Shown here: in pieces, positions 33,603-44,120 of the stretch
How the letters are laid out: every line of letters starts with the position of its first letter
How positions within the stretch are numbered: the first letter of the stretch is position 1
Assembly: GCA_002049455.2 (NCBI GenBank)
Contig: KV918767.1
Location: 304,256-368,255, forward strand
Source of the DNA: Porphyra umbilicalis
Lineage: Eukaryota > Rhodophyta > Bangiophyceae > Bangiales > Bangiaceae
Direction: 5' to 3'
DNA: 64,000 bases
The notes under the pieces: model-generated
Told to the model about the DNA's origin: nothing
Database searches by the model: none
The model's input: the letters and a program-made list of their open reading frames with translations, nothing else
Program-made: the position numbers and the translations under genes

Positions 33603-35128
33603 ATGGACACCGACCCTTCCGCGTCGGCGGACCGCTACACGTACGACGCACCATGGCCGGTATATGGTGTCAGCTTGGCCCGCAGGCGTGTACGTTTTCT
33701 CGGTGGGGAGGCTGTTGTGGTCTGGCTAGTCGCCAGGCTCCGCCTTTTTTGTTGCAGGTGCCGCGGGGTCTTGTTACCTCTTCCGCTGTGGCTGCTCATC
33801 TCGTGTTCATGGGCAAGAGAGTGCACTCTCCGTTGCGGTGGCGCCCTTTTGTTTTCTTTTGCTTTGGTGGTCTTGCCGTTTCTTGAGAACTTTTCTGACT
33901 GCTCACTCTGGTCTGCTTGTGCCACGCGCGCTTTCATGGACACCTGACATCTTGGCTGCCTCCCCCCCACCTTTTCTCTGCGCATCAGGATTCGACCTTT
34001 CGCGTTGCGGTGTCCAGCTTTGTGGAGCAGTACGCCAACCAGGTGCAAGTTATTGATTTGGTGGCCAACACCGCCCCTTCCCCACCGCCCGGCTCGGGGG
34101 AGCCCTCCCCCCCCCCCTCCATCCTCTCCCCGGTGTGTACCCTGGAGCACCCCTACCCCGCCACCAAAGTCGGCTGGATCCCTGATGAGGGCGGCGTGCA
34201 CCCGTCGCTAGTGGCCACCACCGGCGACTTTCTTCGCATCTGGGACGTGTCGCCCGACGGCGGCGGCGGTGGCGGCGGCGATGGTGGCGGCGGGGGCGGC
34301 ACGGGCGGCAGCGGTGGGGTGACGAACGTCGGCGGTGCGGCTTCAACCGCCCCCACCACCGGCATGATGAAGTGCCTCTTGACGTCCAACACCGCCAGCG
34401 AGTATTGCGCGCCGCTGACGGCGTTTGATTGGAACGAGGTTGACGTGTCGCTCATCGGCACCTCCTCCATCGACACCACGTGCACTGTGTGGGACGTGAC
34501 AACACAGCAGTCGGTGACGCAGCTGATCGCCCACGACGCGGAGGTGTATGACTTTGCGTTTGCGGTGCGGTCGACCAACGTGTTTGCGTCGGTCGGCGCG
34601 GACGGCAGTGTGCGACTGTTTGACTTGCGGTCGCTCGAGCACAGCACCATTGTGTACGAGGCGCCCGACGGGGCCCCCCTGCTGCGGCTGCGGTGGAACG
34701 CGCACGACCCAAACTACCTGGCGGCGGTCGTGGGGGGCTCCCCAGACGTTGTCCTCCTCGACATCCGCGTGCCGTCCACGCCCGTGGCAACGCTCCGCCA
34801 CGGGGGGGGAGCGGCGACCGACGGCGGCGGCGGCGCGGGCGGCGCGGGCGCGACGGCGGCGGGAGCCGGCGGCGCCGGCGCCGTGGGCGCCTCCCCCAAC
34901 AGCGTCAACGCGCTGTGTTGGGCGCCCCACTCGGCGGCGCACCTGCTGTCCGTCTCGGACGGCGGGGAGGCGCTCATTTGGGACGTGTCGCGAGTGCCGA
35001 CGAGCACCGCCGAGCCGGTCTTGTCCTACGACGCGGGCGCGCCGGTCAACAATGGGGACTGGTCCGCCGCCAACGTGGACTACTGCGCGGTCGCGGTGGG
35101 GTCGTCGGTGCAGCTGCTGCGGGTGTAG
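33603..35128 (+). CDS. DCAF7: WD40 protein DCAF7/WDR68/TTG1
   Basis: This WD40 scaffold of the DCAF7/TTG1 family binds DYRK kinases or transcription factors. Exon 1 (33603-33689) encodes MDTDPSASADRYTYDAPWPV and ends in YGVSLARRR before donor GTACGT. After a 299-bp phase-0 intron, exon 2 (33989-35128) continues DSTFRVAVSSFVEQYANQV. It totals 408 residues (family about 342). Family text is nearly unbroken: PYPATKVGWIPDEGGVHPSL, LTAFDWNEVDVSLIGTSSID, TTCTVWDVTTQQ, KTQ-like VTQLIAHDAEVYDFAF, FASVGADGSVRLFDLRSLEH, STIVYEAPDG and the final LLRV. Extra length comes from Gly-rich loops near residues 115-140 and an Ala/Gly loop between blades near 300-320. Confidence 0.95.
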
Positions 35129-35603
35129 GGCGGGGCGGCGGGGGAGGTGGGTGCTGCGCGTCGCGCGCGCGTCGTTGGACGAGCCCAACAGGAGGAACAA
35201 AAGGGGGCTGTGTACGACTGCGCCGCGGGGCTGGTTGAACGGTGAGTTTGACGAGTGGCGACGGGGCTGCGCCTGAGACGCGGCTGGGCGGCGGCGGCGG
35301 TGGTGTTGATGCCAGCCGCGGTCGACAGGCGCGCTCGCCCGTGTTTGTCCCCCTCGGCCGTCGGGAGTGTAGGGACCGCACCGCGCGGCCTCCCCGCGCG
35401 CTTTGACCAATCAGGGACGCGGTCGGCGGTGGCGAGCCACGCCGTGTCGGCATCGGCCGCGCGGTCAGGTCGCCGACGCGGCGACAGTGTCGTCGGCGAG
35501 CACCGCACCCCCTCCACGTGCAGCCTTGCGCTTTGCGCCGCGGGCGAGGCAGGACCGTCGCACGCCTGTGCTATGCGCCCCACCCCCACGCGCGTGCCCC
35601 ACG
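35129..35603. other. Spacer upstream of the Nudix gene
   Basis: 475 bp between tandem plus-strand genes. GC-rich with no coding sequence recognised and no clear promoter motif. Confidence 0.45.
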
Positions 35604-36715
35604 ATGGGGGCGCCCACCCCTCCGATGCGTGCCGCCCCCCCCCCCCCGGCGGGCACGCCGACGCCCCGCCCCTTCACCACCCTCTTCACCGCCCCCGCCG
35701 CGGCCGTTGATTTTGATCCGGTCCGCCACGGGCGGGTCCCCCACCCCGACCCCGCCCGCGAGGCGACGATCAACACGGCCTGGGCCGCCGCGCTCGCCGC
35801 CCGCCCCCACACGTACAACGGGGCCAAGTTCCGCCTCGCGGGCGTCACGGGTGCGCCGTGGCGCCCCCCCACCGCTGCGGCGTCGGCGGCGGTGACCCTC
35901 CACCTCGGCTTGACCGACTACCGCACGTACGTCGGCACGCACTTGGGCGACGGCGCCGCCGACCCGGTGACGGTGTGGGGCCACCCCCGCCACCTGGCGC
36001 TGGCGCTCGGCAACGCGGCGGTCGTCGTGACGGCCGACGGGCGGGTGCCGCTGCTCCGCCGCTCCCGGGAGGTGGCCGAGGGGGGGGGCGGTTGGGCCTC
36101 CCGGGCGGCCACCCGGAACCGTCGGCGGTGGTGGGGGGGGTGGGGGGGGCGGCCGCCGGCAGCGCCGACGGAGGCGGTGGCGATGCACCCACCGCCGCCG
36201 CCGCCGCTGCCACCGCTGCCGCCGCCCAGACGGCGGCGGTCGCCGCCGAGTTGGACGATGCCATCGGGCGGGAGGTTACCGAGGAGCTCTACCTGCCGCG
36301 GGCGGCGGTGCCGCCGCACGCCGTTGCGCTCGTCGGTGGCGTCGCGCGTGCGGGGGGCTGCGGGCGCCCGCAGCTGTGCTACGCGGTGCGCCTCGACGTG
36401 CCGTCCGCGGCGGTGGCGGCGGCGTGGGCGGCGGGGGTGGCGCGCCACGCCGCGGACGTGGCGGCGCCCCGGGGCGGGCGAGTGGGAGTGGGCGGTGGCG
36501 ACGGCAGCGTCGGGGGGGCCCCTGTCGAGGCGGTGGAGAGCACGGAGCTGGTGTGGGTGAGCGAAGCGAGCCTGGGGGAGCTGGCGGCCTGCGGGGGGGT
36601 GGCTGGGGGGCTGTTGCCGCCCGAACACTGGGGGGCGGTCGCCCTCTACTGGGCGACGCGCGGGGAGCGGGGAGGGGGTGGGGCGACTCGAGTCGTCGGT
36701 GCGGTATCGGATTGA
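35604..36715 (+). CDS. Nudix hydrolase of the NUDX9/NUDT22 type
   Basis: Family members hydrolyse nucleotide sugars; NUDT22 cleaves UDP-glucose to UMP and glucose-1-phosphate. The ATG at 35604 begins MGAPTPPMRAAPPPPAGTP. The N-terminal block typical of this subfamily is clear: RPHTYNGAKFRLAG and LHLGLTDYRTYVGTHLGDG, then LALALGNAAVVVTADG and VPLLRRSREV. The Nudix box is GLPGGHPEP, a spacer of about 49 Gly/Ala-rich residues, then REVTEEL. Spacers here are known in the family but this one is long. The frame changes at a 9-G run (36080-36088) inside the box, which I attribute to a homopolymer length error. The C-terminal part (GCGRPQLCYAVRLDVP, STELVWVSE) reads normally to 36715. Confidence 0.87.
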
Positions 36716-37658
36716 TGGCCTGCCCGCCGAGCCGTGCGCAGCAGACTGGCGGACGAGCGTCACATGGACTGTTTTCAGCGAGCCATGAGAATTCTCTCTT
36801 GTCCGGCGTGGACGATTTTCTCTCTGTGTGACGTCTCCCAACATGGTTGCCGTTTCTCTACCCCTGGACGAATGCGGCCTGCGTCTGTGTGGCCCGCCCG
36901 CCGACGCCTGCCGCCCAACGTCTGCAGGCGTCGGTCGGCTGCGGCACGCATGCCCTCACCTGCACGACGTTGGGGGCGGGGCGCTATCGCCCTCCTAAAC
37001 ATCCAGAGCGCCAGCGCACACTGCTGGCGACAGTCTCACTGGTGCAGACTGCCAGGTCGTCTCTGCGCTACGGCACGCATGCTTGCACAGAGAAACGGCC
37101 GCCGCCGCGTTTCTCCCACCCCCCCCCTAGGGGGGAAGAGGGCCCTCTCCACGGGTACCCGTGGAGCCACCCGGGTGGCGGACGCTGCGCACCCGCCGCC
37201 ACCGATTGCACCGCCCAGGCAGTGGAGGCCACAAAACGCCGCCGCGTCTGGCGGCCCGTGGCGCCCCCATCCTCGTGCCGGTTGGCCAATCAAACGGTGG
37301 CCGGGCCACTCGCGGGGCGACGGCAGCTGACGTGCCGCCCCCCCCTCGCCACCGTGGGGGTGGAACCCGCGAGAGGCCCCCCCCCCCGAGATGCATCGGT
37401 GGCGCGGCGGCGGCGCCGCCGCGGCGCGCCACCCGCACCGCACGGGATCCCCGCGGCGACGGGGCGGGCGGGTGCGCCGGCGGCGGCGCCGTCAAAGGGA
37501 GCGACGTCCACCGCCGCTGCTGCGGCGACTGCGGCCCGACCCCGCCGCTGGCCCGGCTCCCGTCCTTTGCCACCGGGGCGGCTTCTTTCACCCGGGGCTC
37601 GCCCGGCTCGCCGCTTCCCTGTCCCGTCCGTCTGCGCCGCCTCCCACGCCGCCCGGCC
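36716..37658. other. Spacer with adjacent palindromes
   Basis: 940 bp upstream of the FAD oxidoreductase. Up to 37080 the composition is moderate, then GC-rich. It holds two abutting perfect palindromes (37147-37178). No gene is seen. Confidence 0.5.
37147..37178. other. Two back-to-back perfect palindromes
   Basis: CTCCACGGGTACCCGTGGAG (37147-37166) is a 20-bp perfect palindrome. CCACCCGGGTGG (37167-37178) is a 12-bp perfect palindrome that abuts it. They lie about 480 bp before the oxidoreductase ATG. A dimeric protein-binding site is one possible reading. Confidence 0.6.
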
Positions 37659-38734
37659 ATGGGCAATGACCGGGTGGACACTGCCGGCAACGGCGGCGGT
37701 GGTGGCGGTAGCGACAGTGGCGGGGGCGGCGGCGGCGGCGGCGACGGCGGCGGGGGCGGCGCCCCCCCCCCCCCCGCCCGCCCCCCCCCATCGTCCTCGT
37801 CGGCGGCGGCCACGCGCACGTGCAGGTGCTCCTCGCGAGCCGCGCCTGGACGGGCGCGGCGGGAATTGCGCCCAAGCTCCTCATCTCGGACAATGCCGCC
37901 GCCGTCTACTCTGGCATGGTCCCCGGCACCGTCGCCGGCCTCTACACCCCCTCCGAGGCGGTCGTCGACCTCCGCGCGCTCGCCGCGGCGACCGGCTGGG
38001 AGTTTGTCCTCGCGCGCGTCGCGTCGGTCAACGCGGCCGCGCGCACGGTGACGCTCTCCGCCGCCGCCGACGGGGAGGGCGCCCTCCCATCCGGGGCGGG
38101 CGGCGCCGGCGGGGCCCGCGGCGCCGACACCCCCGACTCGACGGGGGGGCACCCGGCGGCGGCGGCCGATGGCACCTCGGCGGCGCCCGCGGTGGCCGTT
38201 GCGGCCGCCTCGTCGGCGCCGCCGCGGACGCTTGCGTATGGGGTCTTGTCCCTCGACGTTGGGTCGACCGCGCGGCGCCTCGACGGCGCGTCGGCGCCCT
38301 CCCCGTGCGTGCTGCCGACGCGCCCGATTATCGGGCTGGCGCTCGGCGTGGCCGCCTTTGCAACCGCCGCCGTCGGCCGCCGCACCCCGCCGGCGGTCAT
38401 TGTCGCCGGGGGGGGCGCCGCGGGCGTCGAGTTGGCGTTTGGGCTGCACGGGCGGCTGACGGCCGCCGCCGCCGCGGCGGGCGGGTCGTGCGCCTGGCGC
38501 ACCCCCCGCGTGACGCTCCTCACGTCCGCGCCCGAGGGGGCCCTCCCCCCGTCGGCGCACGGCGTGGCCGCCCACGCGGCGGTGGCGGCGGCGCTCGCGT
38601 CCAAGCGCATCGCCGTCCTGCCGGGCCGCACGGCGGTGCGCGTCGACGAGGCGGGCCGCCGCCTGTACGTGGCCGTGTCGCCGGCGGCCGCTGCCGAGGC
38701 GGCAGCGGCGGCGGCGGCGGCGCCAGGCGGCCGC

Positions 38735-38777
<43 letters not shown>

Positions 38778-39125
38778 TGCGCTTTGACTTGCTGCTCACC
38801 GCCACGGGCGCGGCGGCGCACGGGTGGCTCGGCGGCTCGACGGATTTGCCGGTGGATGGCGGCGGCTTTGTGCGCGTCGGCCCGACGCTGCAGGTGCCGG
38901 GGTCGGCGGCGGGGGGGCGCGTGTTTGCCGCCGGTGATTGTGCGGCGGTGGATTTGGGGGGGGAGGGGAGGGGCGACGCCGGGGGGGTACCAAAGGCGGG
39001 CGTCTTTGCCGTCCGCCAGGGGCCCATCCTGGCCGCCAACGTGGCGGCGGTGGCGGCCGCCGACGCGGCGGGCGGCCTGCCGCCCCCGCCACCCGGTGCA
39101 GACGGCGGTGACGGTGGGGCGCCGC

Positions 39126-39156
<31 letters not shown>

Positions 39157-39781
39157 GCCGCGGGCACCCGCCGGCGTGCCCACCCTCCGCACCTTTAACC
39201 CCCAACACAGCTACCTGTCGCTGCTCATGACGGGCGACGGGCGCGCGATCGGCACCAAGTGGGGGCTCGCGTTTGAGGGGCGCTGGGTGTGGCGCCTCAA
39301 GGACGCGATCGACCGGCAGTGGATGCGGCGGTTTGCGGTCGGCGGCGCGTGGGGGGCGGACCAAGCGCCGAAAAAAGACGGTGCGGGGGGGGGGGGTGCG
39401 GCGCACGCCGCCGGCGACGGCGGCGACGGCGACGGCGGCGGCGGCGGCGGCAGCGGCAGCGGCGGCGGCAATGGCGGCGGCGGTCGGCCCCCCGACGACG
39501 CCGACGCGGCGCCGCGCGGTGCCGGCGGCGGCGCCGCCTTTGCCGCGTCGACGGCGCCGCCCGTCGGGCGGGAGGCGGCCGCCCTGGACGGGGAGCTGCC
39601 CTTCCCCGGCGCCCCCGCCGAGGGCGCCGCGCAGCTGCTCGGCCGCGACGGGGAGGACGCCGCCTACGCCGACGCGCTGGCGGTGATGCACCGGATGGAG
39701 GCGGAGCCGCGCTACCGCGACGCGGTCCTCGCCGCCGCCGCGCGGCCCGAGTGGCGGGACCGCCCGGAGCGGGGGGGGTGA
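37659..39781 (+). CDS. FAD/NAD(P) oxidoreductase of the SelD-associated type
   Basis: This is a two-dinucleotide-binding-domain flavoprotein related to type II NADH dehydrogenases. It is closest in text to the pyridine-nucleotide oxidoreductases that are fused to, or paired with, selenophosphate synthetase (TIGR03169 type). The ATG at 37659 begins MGNDRVDTAG, then a Gly/Ser/Pro leader. The frame changes at C runs (37762-37775 or 37781-37789). The FAD motif VLVGGGHAHVQVLLAS follows, then AVYSGMVPGTVAGLYTP. A second Rossmann motif, VIVAGGGAAGVELAFGLHG, lies mid-protein, then GRVFAAGDCAAV, KAGVFAVRQGPILAANV, NPQHSYLSLLMTGDG and GRWVWRLKDAIDRQWMRRF. Poly-Pro, Gly and Ala tracts are inserted at several loops (38700-38780, 39120-39165). 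No SelD domain follows: the last 120 residues are low complexity. The substrate is unknown. Confidence 0.82.
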
Positions 39782-40046
39782 GGGGGGGGGTCGACGCCGT
39801 GGTTTTGGGGGGGGGGGGAGGGGGGGGGGGGGGACCGCTGCCGGCATGTAAATGGGAGGGGCACGGGGTAACATGGGTGGCTGGCGCCGGTGCGGGCCCG
39901 CGGTATCATACATGACGTGGCGGGCACCACGGGTGGGGACCGGCGGTCATCCCGGGCGGTGTGGCTCCCCCAGCGCAGCACGGAAAGGTCAATGCGCACG
40001 CCCCAACACGGTTCCTCATTTATTGGTGCCAACCCGGCACCGGCGC
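39782..40046. other. Convergent 3' spacer with long G runs
   Basis: 265 bp between convergent stops. G runs interrupted once or twice occupy 39780-39833. No gene is seen. Confidence 0.5.
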
Positions 40047-41807
40047 CTACTTGGCCTTGGCCCCCTTGGTGTCCTTGACGCGCTTCCCCTTTTGCCGCTC
40101 CTCCACCGTCTCGTCGGGGGGCGCCACAAACCAGGGCAGTTTGCCGCGCTGAAAGTCGCTGAGCATCGCCCGCGCCACGTTGGTCACGTCGGGCTCCCCC
40201 TTCTTGAGCAGCTTGCCCGACCGCCGCGCGAGCTTCTCACAAAAATCGTCCCCGTCGGCCCACGCCGACACCCCATACGCGCGGCGGAGGGCGTCGGGGG
40301 ACACCCGCGCGAGCAGCGGCGGGATGTAATCCACGGCCGTGTCGCCGAGGGACTCGACGCGGACGACGCCCTTGAGGACGGCGTCCGCCTCTGAGTCGCA
40401 CTCCCCCTGGTGCACGACGCCCGGGCAGTCGACGAGGAAGATTTGGCGGTAGAGCGTCACGTACTGCCACACTTTTGTTTCCCCCGGCACAGGCGCCACG
40501 TTGACGACCTTTTTGCCGCGGAGCGTGTTGATGACGCTCGACTTGCCGACGTTGGGGTAGCCGACAATCCCCACCGAGATGCTCTTCTTGTCCGCGTGCA
40601 ACTTTTTGAGCTGCCGCAACACGTTGATGAGGGCGCCCTTGCCAAACGAGTGGTTGACGCTCGCGTGGAAGGCGAGCGTCGGGTGCTCCCGGGAGAGGAT
40701 GCGGAGCCAGCGGGAGGTCACCCACGTCGGCACCAAGTCGCACTTGTTGAGGAGGAGGACGAGCTGCTTGTGGGCGCCCTGCTTGGCCAGCAGCCGCTCC
40801 ACGTAGCGGCAGCGGGTGCCGGCTGGGTCCCGCGCGTCGAGCACCTGGATGACCACGTCGGACGAGTCGACGACCTTGTGGAGTTCCCCCCAGATGCGGC
40901 GGGATTGGCCCTTGTCAAACACCCGCCCGCGGTTGGCGTCTTTGAATTCCGCCCACGGGTCGACGGGGGGGGGGATCACCTGCGCCGTCCGCGCGGCGGC
41001 GGCCGCTTTGGCAGCGGCCGCGTCGGCGCCGCCGGCCTCCTCCGCGGCGGCCGCGCCGCTCGCCGCCGCCGCGCCGCTCGCCGCCGCCGCCACCCCGTCG
41101 GCCGGCACCTCCCCGTCCGTGTCCCCATCCGCCGCCTCGGCGCCGTCGCCACCGTCCTCCCCCGTTGCCCCTGCGCCCGCGGCGCTCCCACCCCCCGACG
41201 ATGGGGGGACGGTCAGCGGCAGCGGCACCGCCGCCGCCGCCGCCTCCTTGGCGACAAACGCGTCGGCGCGCGACGCCGCGTCGGCGGCCAACCCCTCCAC
41301 GCTCGTCACGCTGAGGCGCGGGCGCTTGCGCGAGCGCGCTTGCGTAAACACCTGGTCGTACGGCTCGTTGGCCAACAGGCCGAGCTTCTCCCCCGCGAGC
41401 GCGCGGCCGGGGTCGTCCGCGTCGTGGATGAGGGCGAGCGGCAGCTTGCGGGACTTGAGGAGCACCGAGTAGGGGTCCGCCGCGGCGGCCGACACCGACT
41501 CACGGAAGCGGGTAAGGTCCGCCTGGTCAACGACGCGCGTCGTGCCAAACCACTTGCGGTTGGGCGCGGTGCGGCCGGCGCCGACTTGGGGGATGCGGGA
41601 GGTGAGGTCCCCCGCCCCCTCCACGATTTTGCCGTGGCGGTCCCGCTTAAACGCCTTGGTCCGATACATGTGCAGCCGGTTGACCGTCGACCGGTCGCGG
41701 ACGCCCGTGAGGGTGTGGTTGGGGCGGGCGGCGGAGAAGGAGTGGCCCTTGCGGGTGCCCGTCTTGTCCTTGCCGGACATGGGGGACTTGCCTTTGCCGC
41801 GATACAT
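40047..41807 (-). CDS. GNL2: Nucleolar GTP-binding protein 2 (NOG2/GNL2)
   Basis: This is a circularly permuted GTPase that acts in nucleolar and nuclear maturation of the 60S ribosomal subunit. It is a single exon of 586 residues. The NGP1NT domain occupies roughly 20-140 ([40 protein letters not shown]). An Ala/Gly/Asp-rich linker of about 90 residues follows. The permuted G motifs come in the expected order G5 DARDP (about 323), G4 NKCDL (about 354), G1 GYPNVGKSS (about 416) and G3 DCPGV (about 460). The tail is short and basic ([14 protein letters not shown]), shorter than animal and yeast proteins that reach about 490-730 residues with long charged ends. The 5' end faces SEC11. Confidence 0.96.
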   Translation of the reverse strand: MYRGKGKSPMSGKDKTGTRKGHSFSAARPNHTLTGVRDRSTVNRLHMYRTKAFKRDRHGKIVEGAGDLTSRIPQVGAGRTAPNRKWFGTTRVVDQADLTRFRESVSAAAADPYSVLLKSRKLPLALIHDADDPGRALAGEKLGLLANEPYDQVFTQARSRKRPRLSVTSVEGLAADAASRADAFVAKEAAAAAVPLPLTVPPSSGGGSAAGAGATGEDGGDGAEAADGDTDGEVPADGVAAAASGAAAASGAAAAEEAGGADAAAAKAAAAARTAQVIPPPVDPWAEFKDANRGRVFDKGQSRRIWGELHKVVDSSDVVIQVLDARDPAGTRCRYVERLLAKQGAHKQLVLLLNKCDLVPTWVTSRWLRILSREHPTLAFHASVNHSFGKGALINVLRQLKKLHADKKSISVGIVGYPNVGKSSVINTLRGKKVVNVAPVPGETKVWQYVTLYRQIFLVDCPGVVHQGECDSEADAVLKGVVRVESLGDTAVDYIPPLLARVSPDALRRAYGVSAWADGDDFCEKLARRSGKLLKKGEPDVTNVARAMLSDFQRGKLPWFVAPPDETVEERQKGKRVKDTKGAKAK

Positions 41808-42458
41808 GGTGGCGGGGGGGTAAGGGAGCAGCGCCCGACAATGTTAAGAAGAGAGGGGGGGGGAAGCCGCGAAAGCGCGATGCCGTAGGGTGCAGAGTCG
41901 AGGGTGGCCGTCAAAAGAAGGTCCAGGGACGACGTCGCCGCGGCGCGCGAAAGAGACGCTTACGACCGGGAATAGAGAAGCGCAGTAGTGGCAGCTGTAA
42001 CAGCAGACGCCGAACAAGAGCAGTCGCCCACAGCGGCACTTCGTGTCGGTCGACCGACGCGGGCCTGGAGGCGTGGTTACGACGGCCTCGATGCACGCGT
42101 TACACAGCAGCGTTTGCGTCGTTGACCGGACGGACCGGACGGCCGATGTGCGCCGTCGTCGCCTTCTCTACTTGAGCGCATTGGCCGTACTTTTCTTGGA
42201 AGTCGTACCTAGTTGTTGATGCCTTCTTTTCTGAGAGATTTGACCAGCTTGCGCCTGGCGAGCCACTTTTTGGTGTTGATGAATCGCAGACACAATCACT
42301 CGACTGTCAGCAGGCTCAACGTTGACATGTGTTGAGTTCTGACGTGTCTCATGTTCCCGGCCTTCGTCCTTGTGTTGTGTTCCCGGTGATCGCAGTGCTG
42401 TCTCCGGACGAGACCAGCGGGCGGCTGCTGAACGCGGCGGCTGCCGCAGCCACCTGCA
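41808..42458. promoter_or_regulatory. Divergent promoter region of GNL2 and SEC11
   Basis: 651 bp between start codons. Composition drops from GC-rich to about 52 percent GC toward SEC11. No TATA box or repeated element is evident. Confidence 0.4.
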
Positions 42459-43929
42459 ATGAGTGTGCGGTCCTATCTTTCTGAGCAATGGAGCCGCTTC
42501 AGAGAGACCAAGTTCCGTAACGTGCGTTGACAACTTCCTGGGCTCGTCGGTGGTCTTGGTCTTGCGCGCCAACATGTTGGGCGTCTCTGCTGCTACTCGT
42601 GTATCTATGGTTGTCGGCTGTGAAGCTTGCTTTCCGCGTACGTACAGGATGTTCCTGCGACGCATTTGGATTGCATTCTTTTCTGACCATGTCGACGTCG
42701 ATTGGGTACTATCCACAGGGACACGTCACATAGTGGTGCATCTGGCAGTCTCTTTATGGTTCTGTGTTTGTGTTATTTCTGACGCATTTTGTGTTGTGCA
42801 TTTGGCTATCTCGTTCCTTGCTGCTGTTTGGATGTGACCACTGGTCCACTGGTTCGCTGATGCCCCGCAGTTGGCTATGCAAGTGGCCAGTCTGGGCTTG
42901 CTCCTCTCTGGTGCCCTGATCATGTACAAGTCTTGCATGCTCATCACCAACTCGGAGAGCCCTATTGTTGTCGTCTTGAGGTGCGTTTCGTGTACCAATG
43001 AACTCTTGGTTGTGGCCGAGTGTTTTCACAGGAGTGGGGCTCCTGCTTGCGCGTTCCTTGACTGGTGTCGCACGGCTGGTGCGGGAGGCTGGCCGCCACT
43101 TGTTTCATGGTTCAATATAGGCTGGTCCAGTCGTGCACGTGCGGTTCCTGACCATGAGCTTGTTGTCACGCATACGTGCCGGTCCCCATCCCCACTCCTG
43201 CCTGGCTGTTGGCGCTCTTGGACTGTCCGATCCGCTTCTCGTCCTTTATATTTGCAGTGGGAGTATGGAACCGGCCATTCATCGTGGCGACCTCCTGCTC
43301 TTGTCCAACCGGTACAGTACTCCCTTGGTGTCAGGTGACATTGTCGTGTACAAGCTCCCCGGGCGCGACGTGCCCATCGTCCACCGCATTATCAAGGTGC
43401 ACGAGGAGCACGACACGGCCGAGGTCGACATACTGACCAAGGGCGACAACAACCTCCCAGACGACCGGGAATTGTATGGCGACCGCAAATGGTTGTCGCG
43501 GGATATGGTTGTGGGTCGGGCATTTGCGTTCCTTCCCCGGGCTGGCATGGTACGTGGGCGATGTGGGCGGCGTGAGCGGTGGATGCGTTTTGGATGGCGA
43601 CGGTTCTGGATGGCCGCGCGCTCCGCGCGACGCGGATGCGAGTGGATCCGGCGCATTGCGGCGGCGCCTTCTGTCTCACTTTTGGCTTCTTGTGCTGATC
43701 GTTCCGCGACGCTCACTTTCTGACCTGTAGCGCTATGGGTTTCCGCTCTATGTCGTTGCTCCCTGCGTGACGACCCCGTACCATGCTTTTCCCTGTATTG
43801 CTGCTCCCTGCCTTCCCCTTCCTTCTTTCGCTCTCTCCGCAGCTCACCATCCTCATGAACGATTATCCCAAGCTCAAGTTCGCCCTTCTCGGAGGCCTCT
43901 CCCTTCTCGCCCTCGTCGCCGGCGATTGA
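42459..43929 (+). CDS. SEC11: Signal peptidase complex catalytic subunit SEC11
   Basis: This is the catalytic subunit of the ER signal peptidase, which cleaves signal peptides with a Ser-His dyad. Four exons: 42459-42521, 42871-42980, 43258-43549 and 43843-43929, giving 183 residues (family 165-180). Donors are GTGCGT, GTGCGT and GTACGT, with introns of 349, 277 and 293 bp. Exon 1 encodes MSVRSYLSEQWSRFRETKF. The membrane anchor is LGLLLSGALIMYKSCMLITN. The catalytic Ser sits in VVVLSGSMEP, where the codon is split AG|T across intron 2. The His is in DVPIVHRIIKVH. Box D is LTKGDNNLPDDRELY. The last exon encodes LTILMNDYPKLKFALLGGLS. The gene is the least GC-rich in the window. Confidence 0.96.
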
Positions 43930-44120
43930 GTCGACAAGCCTTTGGGTTACGATGCAGAATATACTTTTGGGGTTGCGAAACGCAAAAAAAAGCACGCAGT
44001 GACCGCAAGCAAAAAAGAGATGCAAAATGTACACAAATAAAAAGGGAACACACCGCACGCAGGAGCCACGAAAAGAGGGACCACGACGATGCAAGGGGCG
44101 GGCGGGATCCACTCCCCACC
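43930..44120. other. Short convergent 3' spacer
   Basis: 190 bp between SEC11 and the RS/C2 gene, A-rich on the plus strand (43980-44045). Confidence 0.4.
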
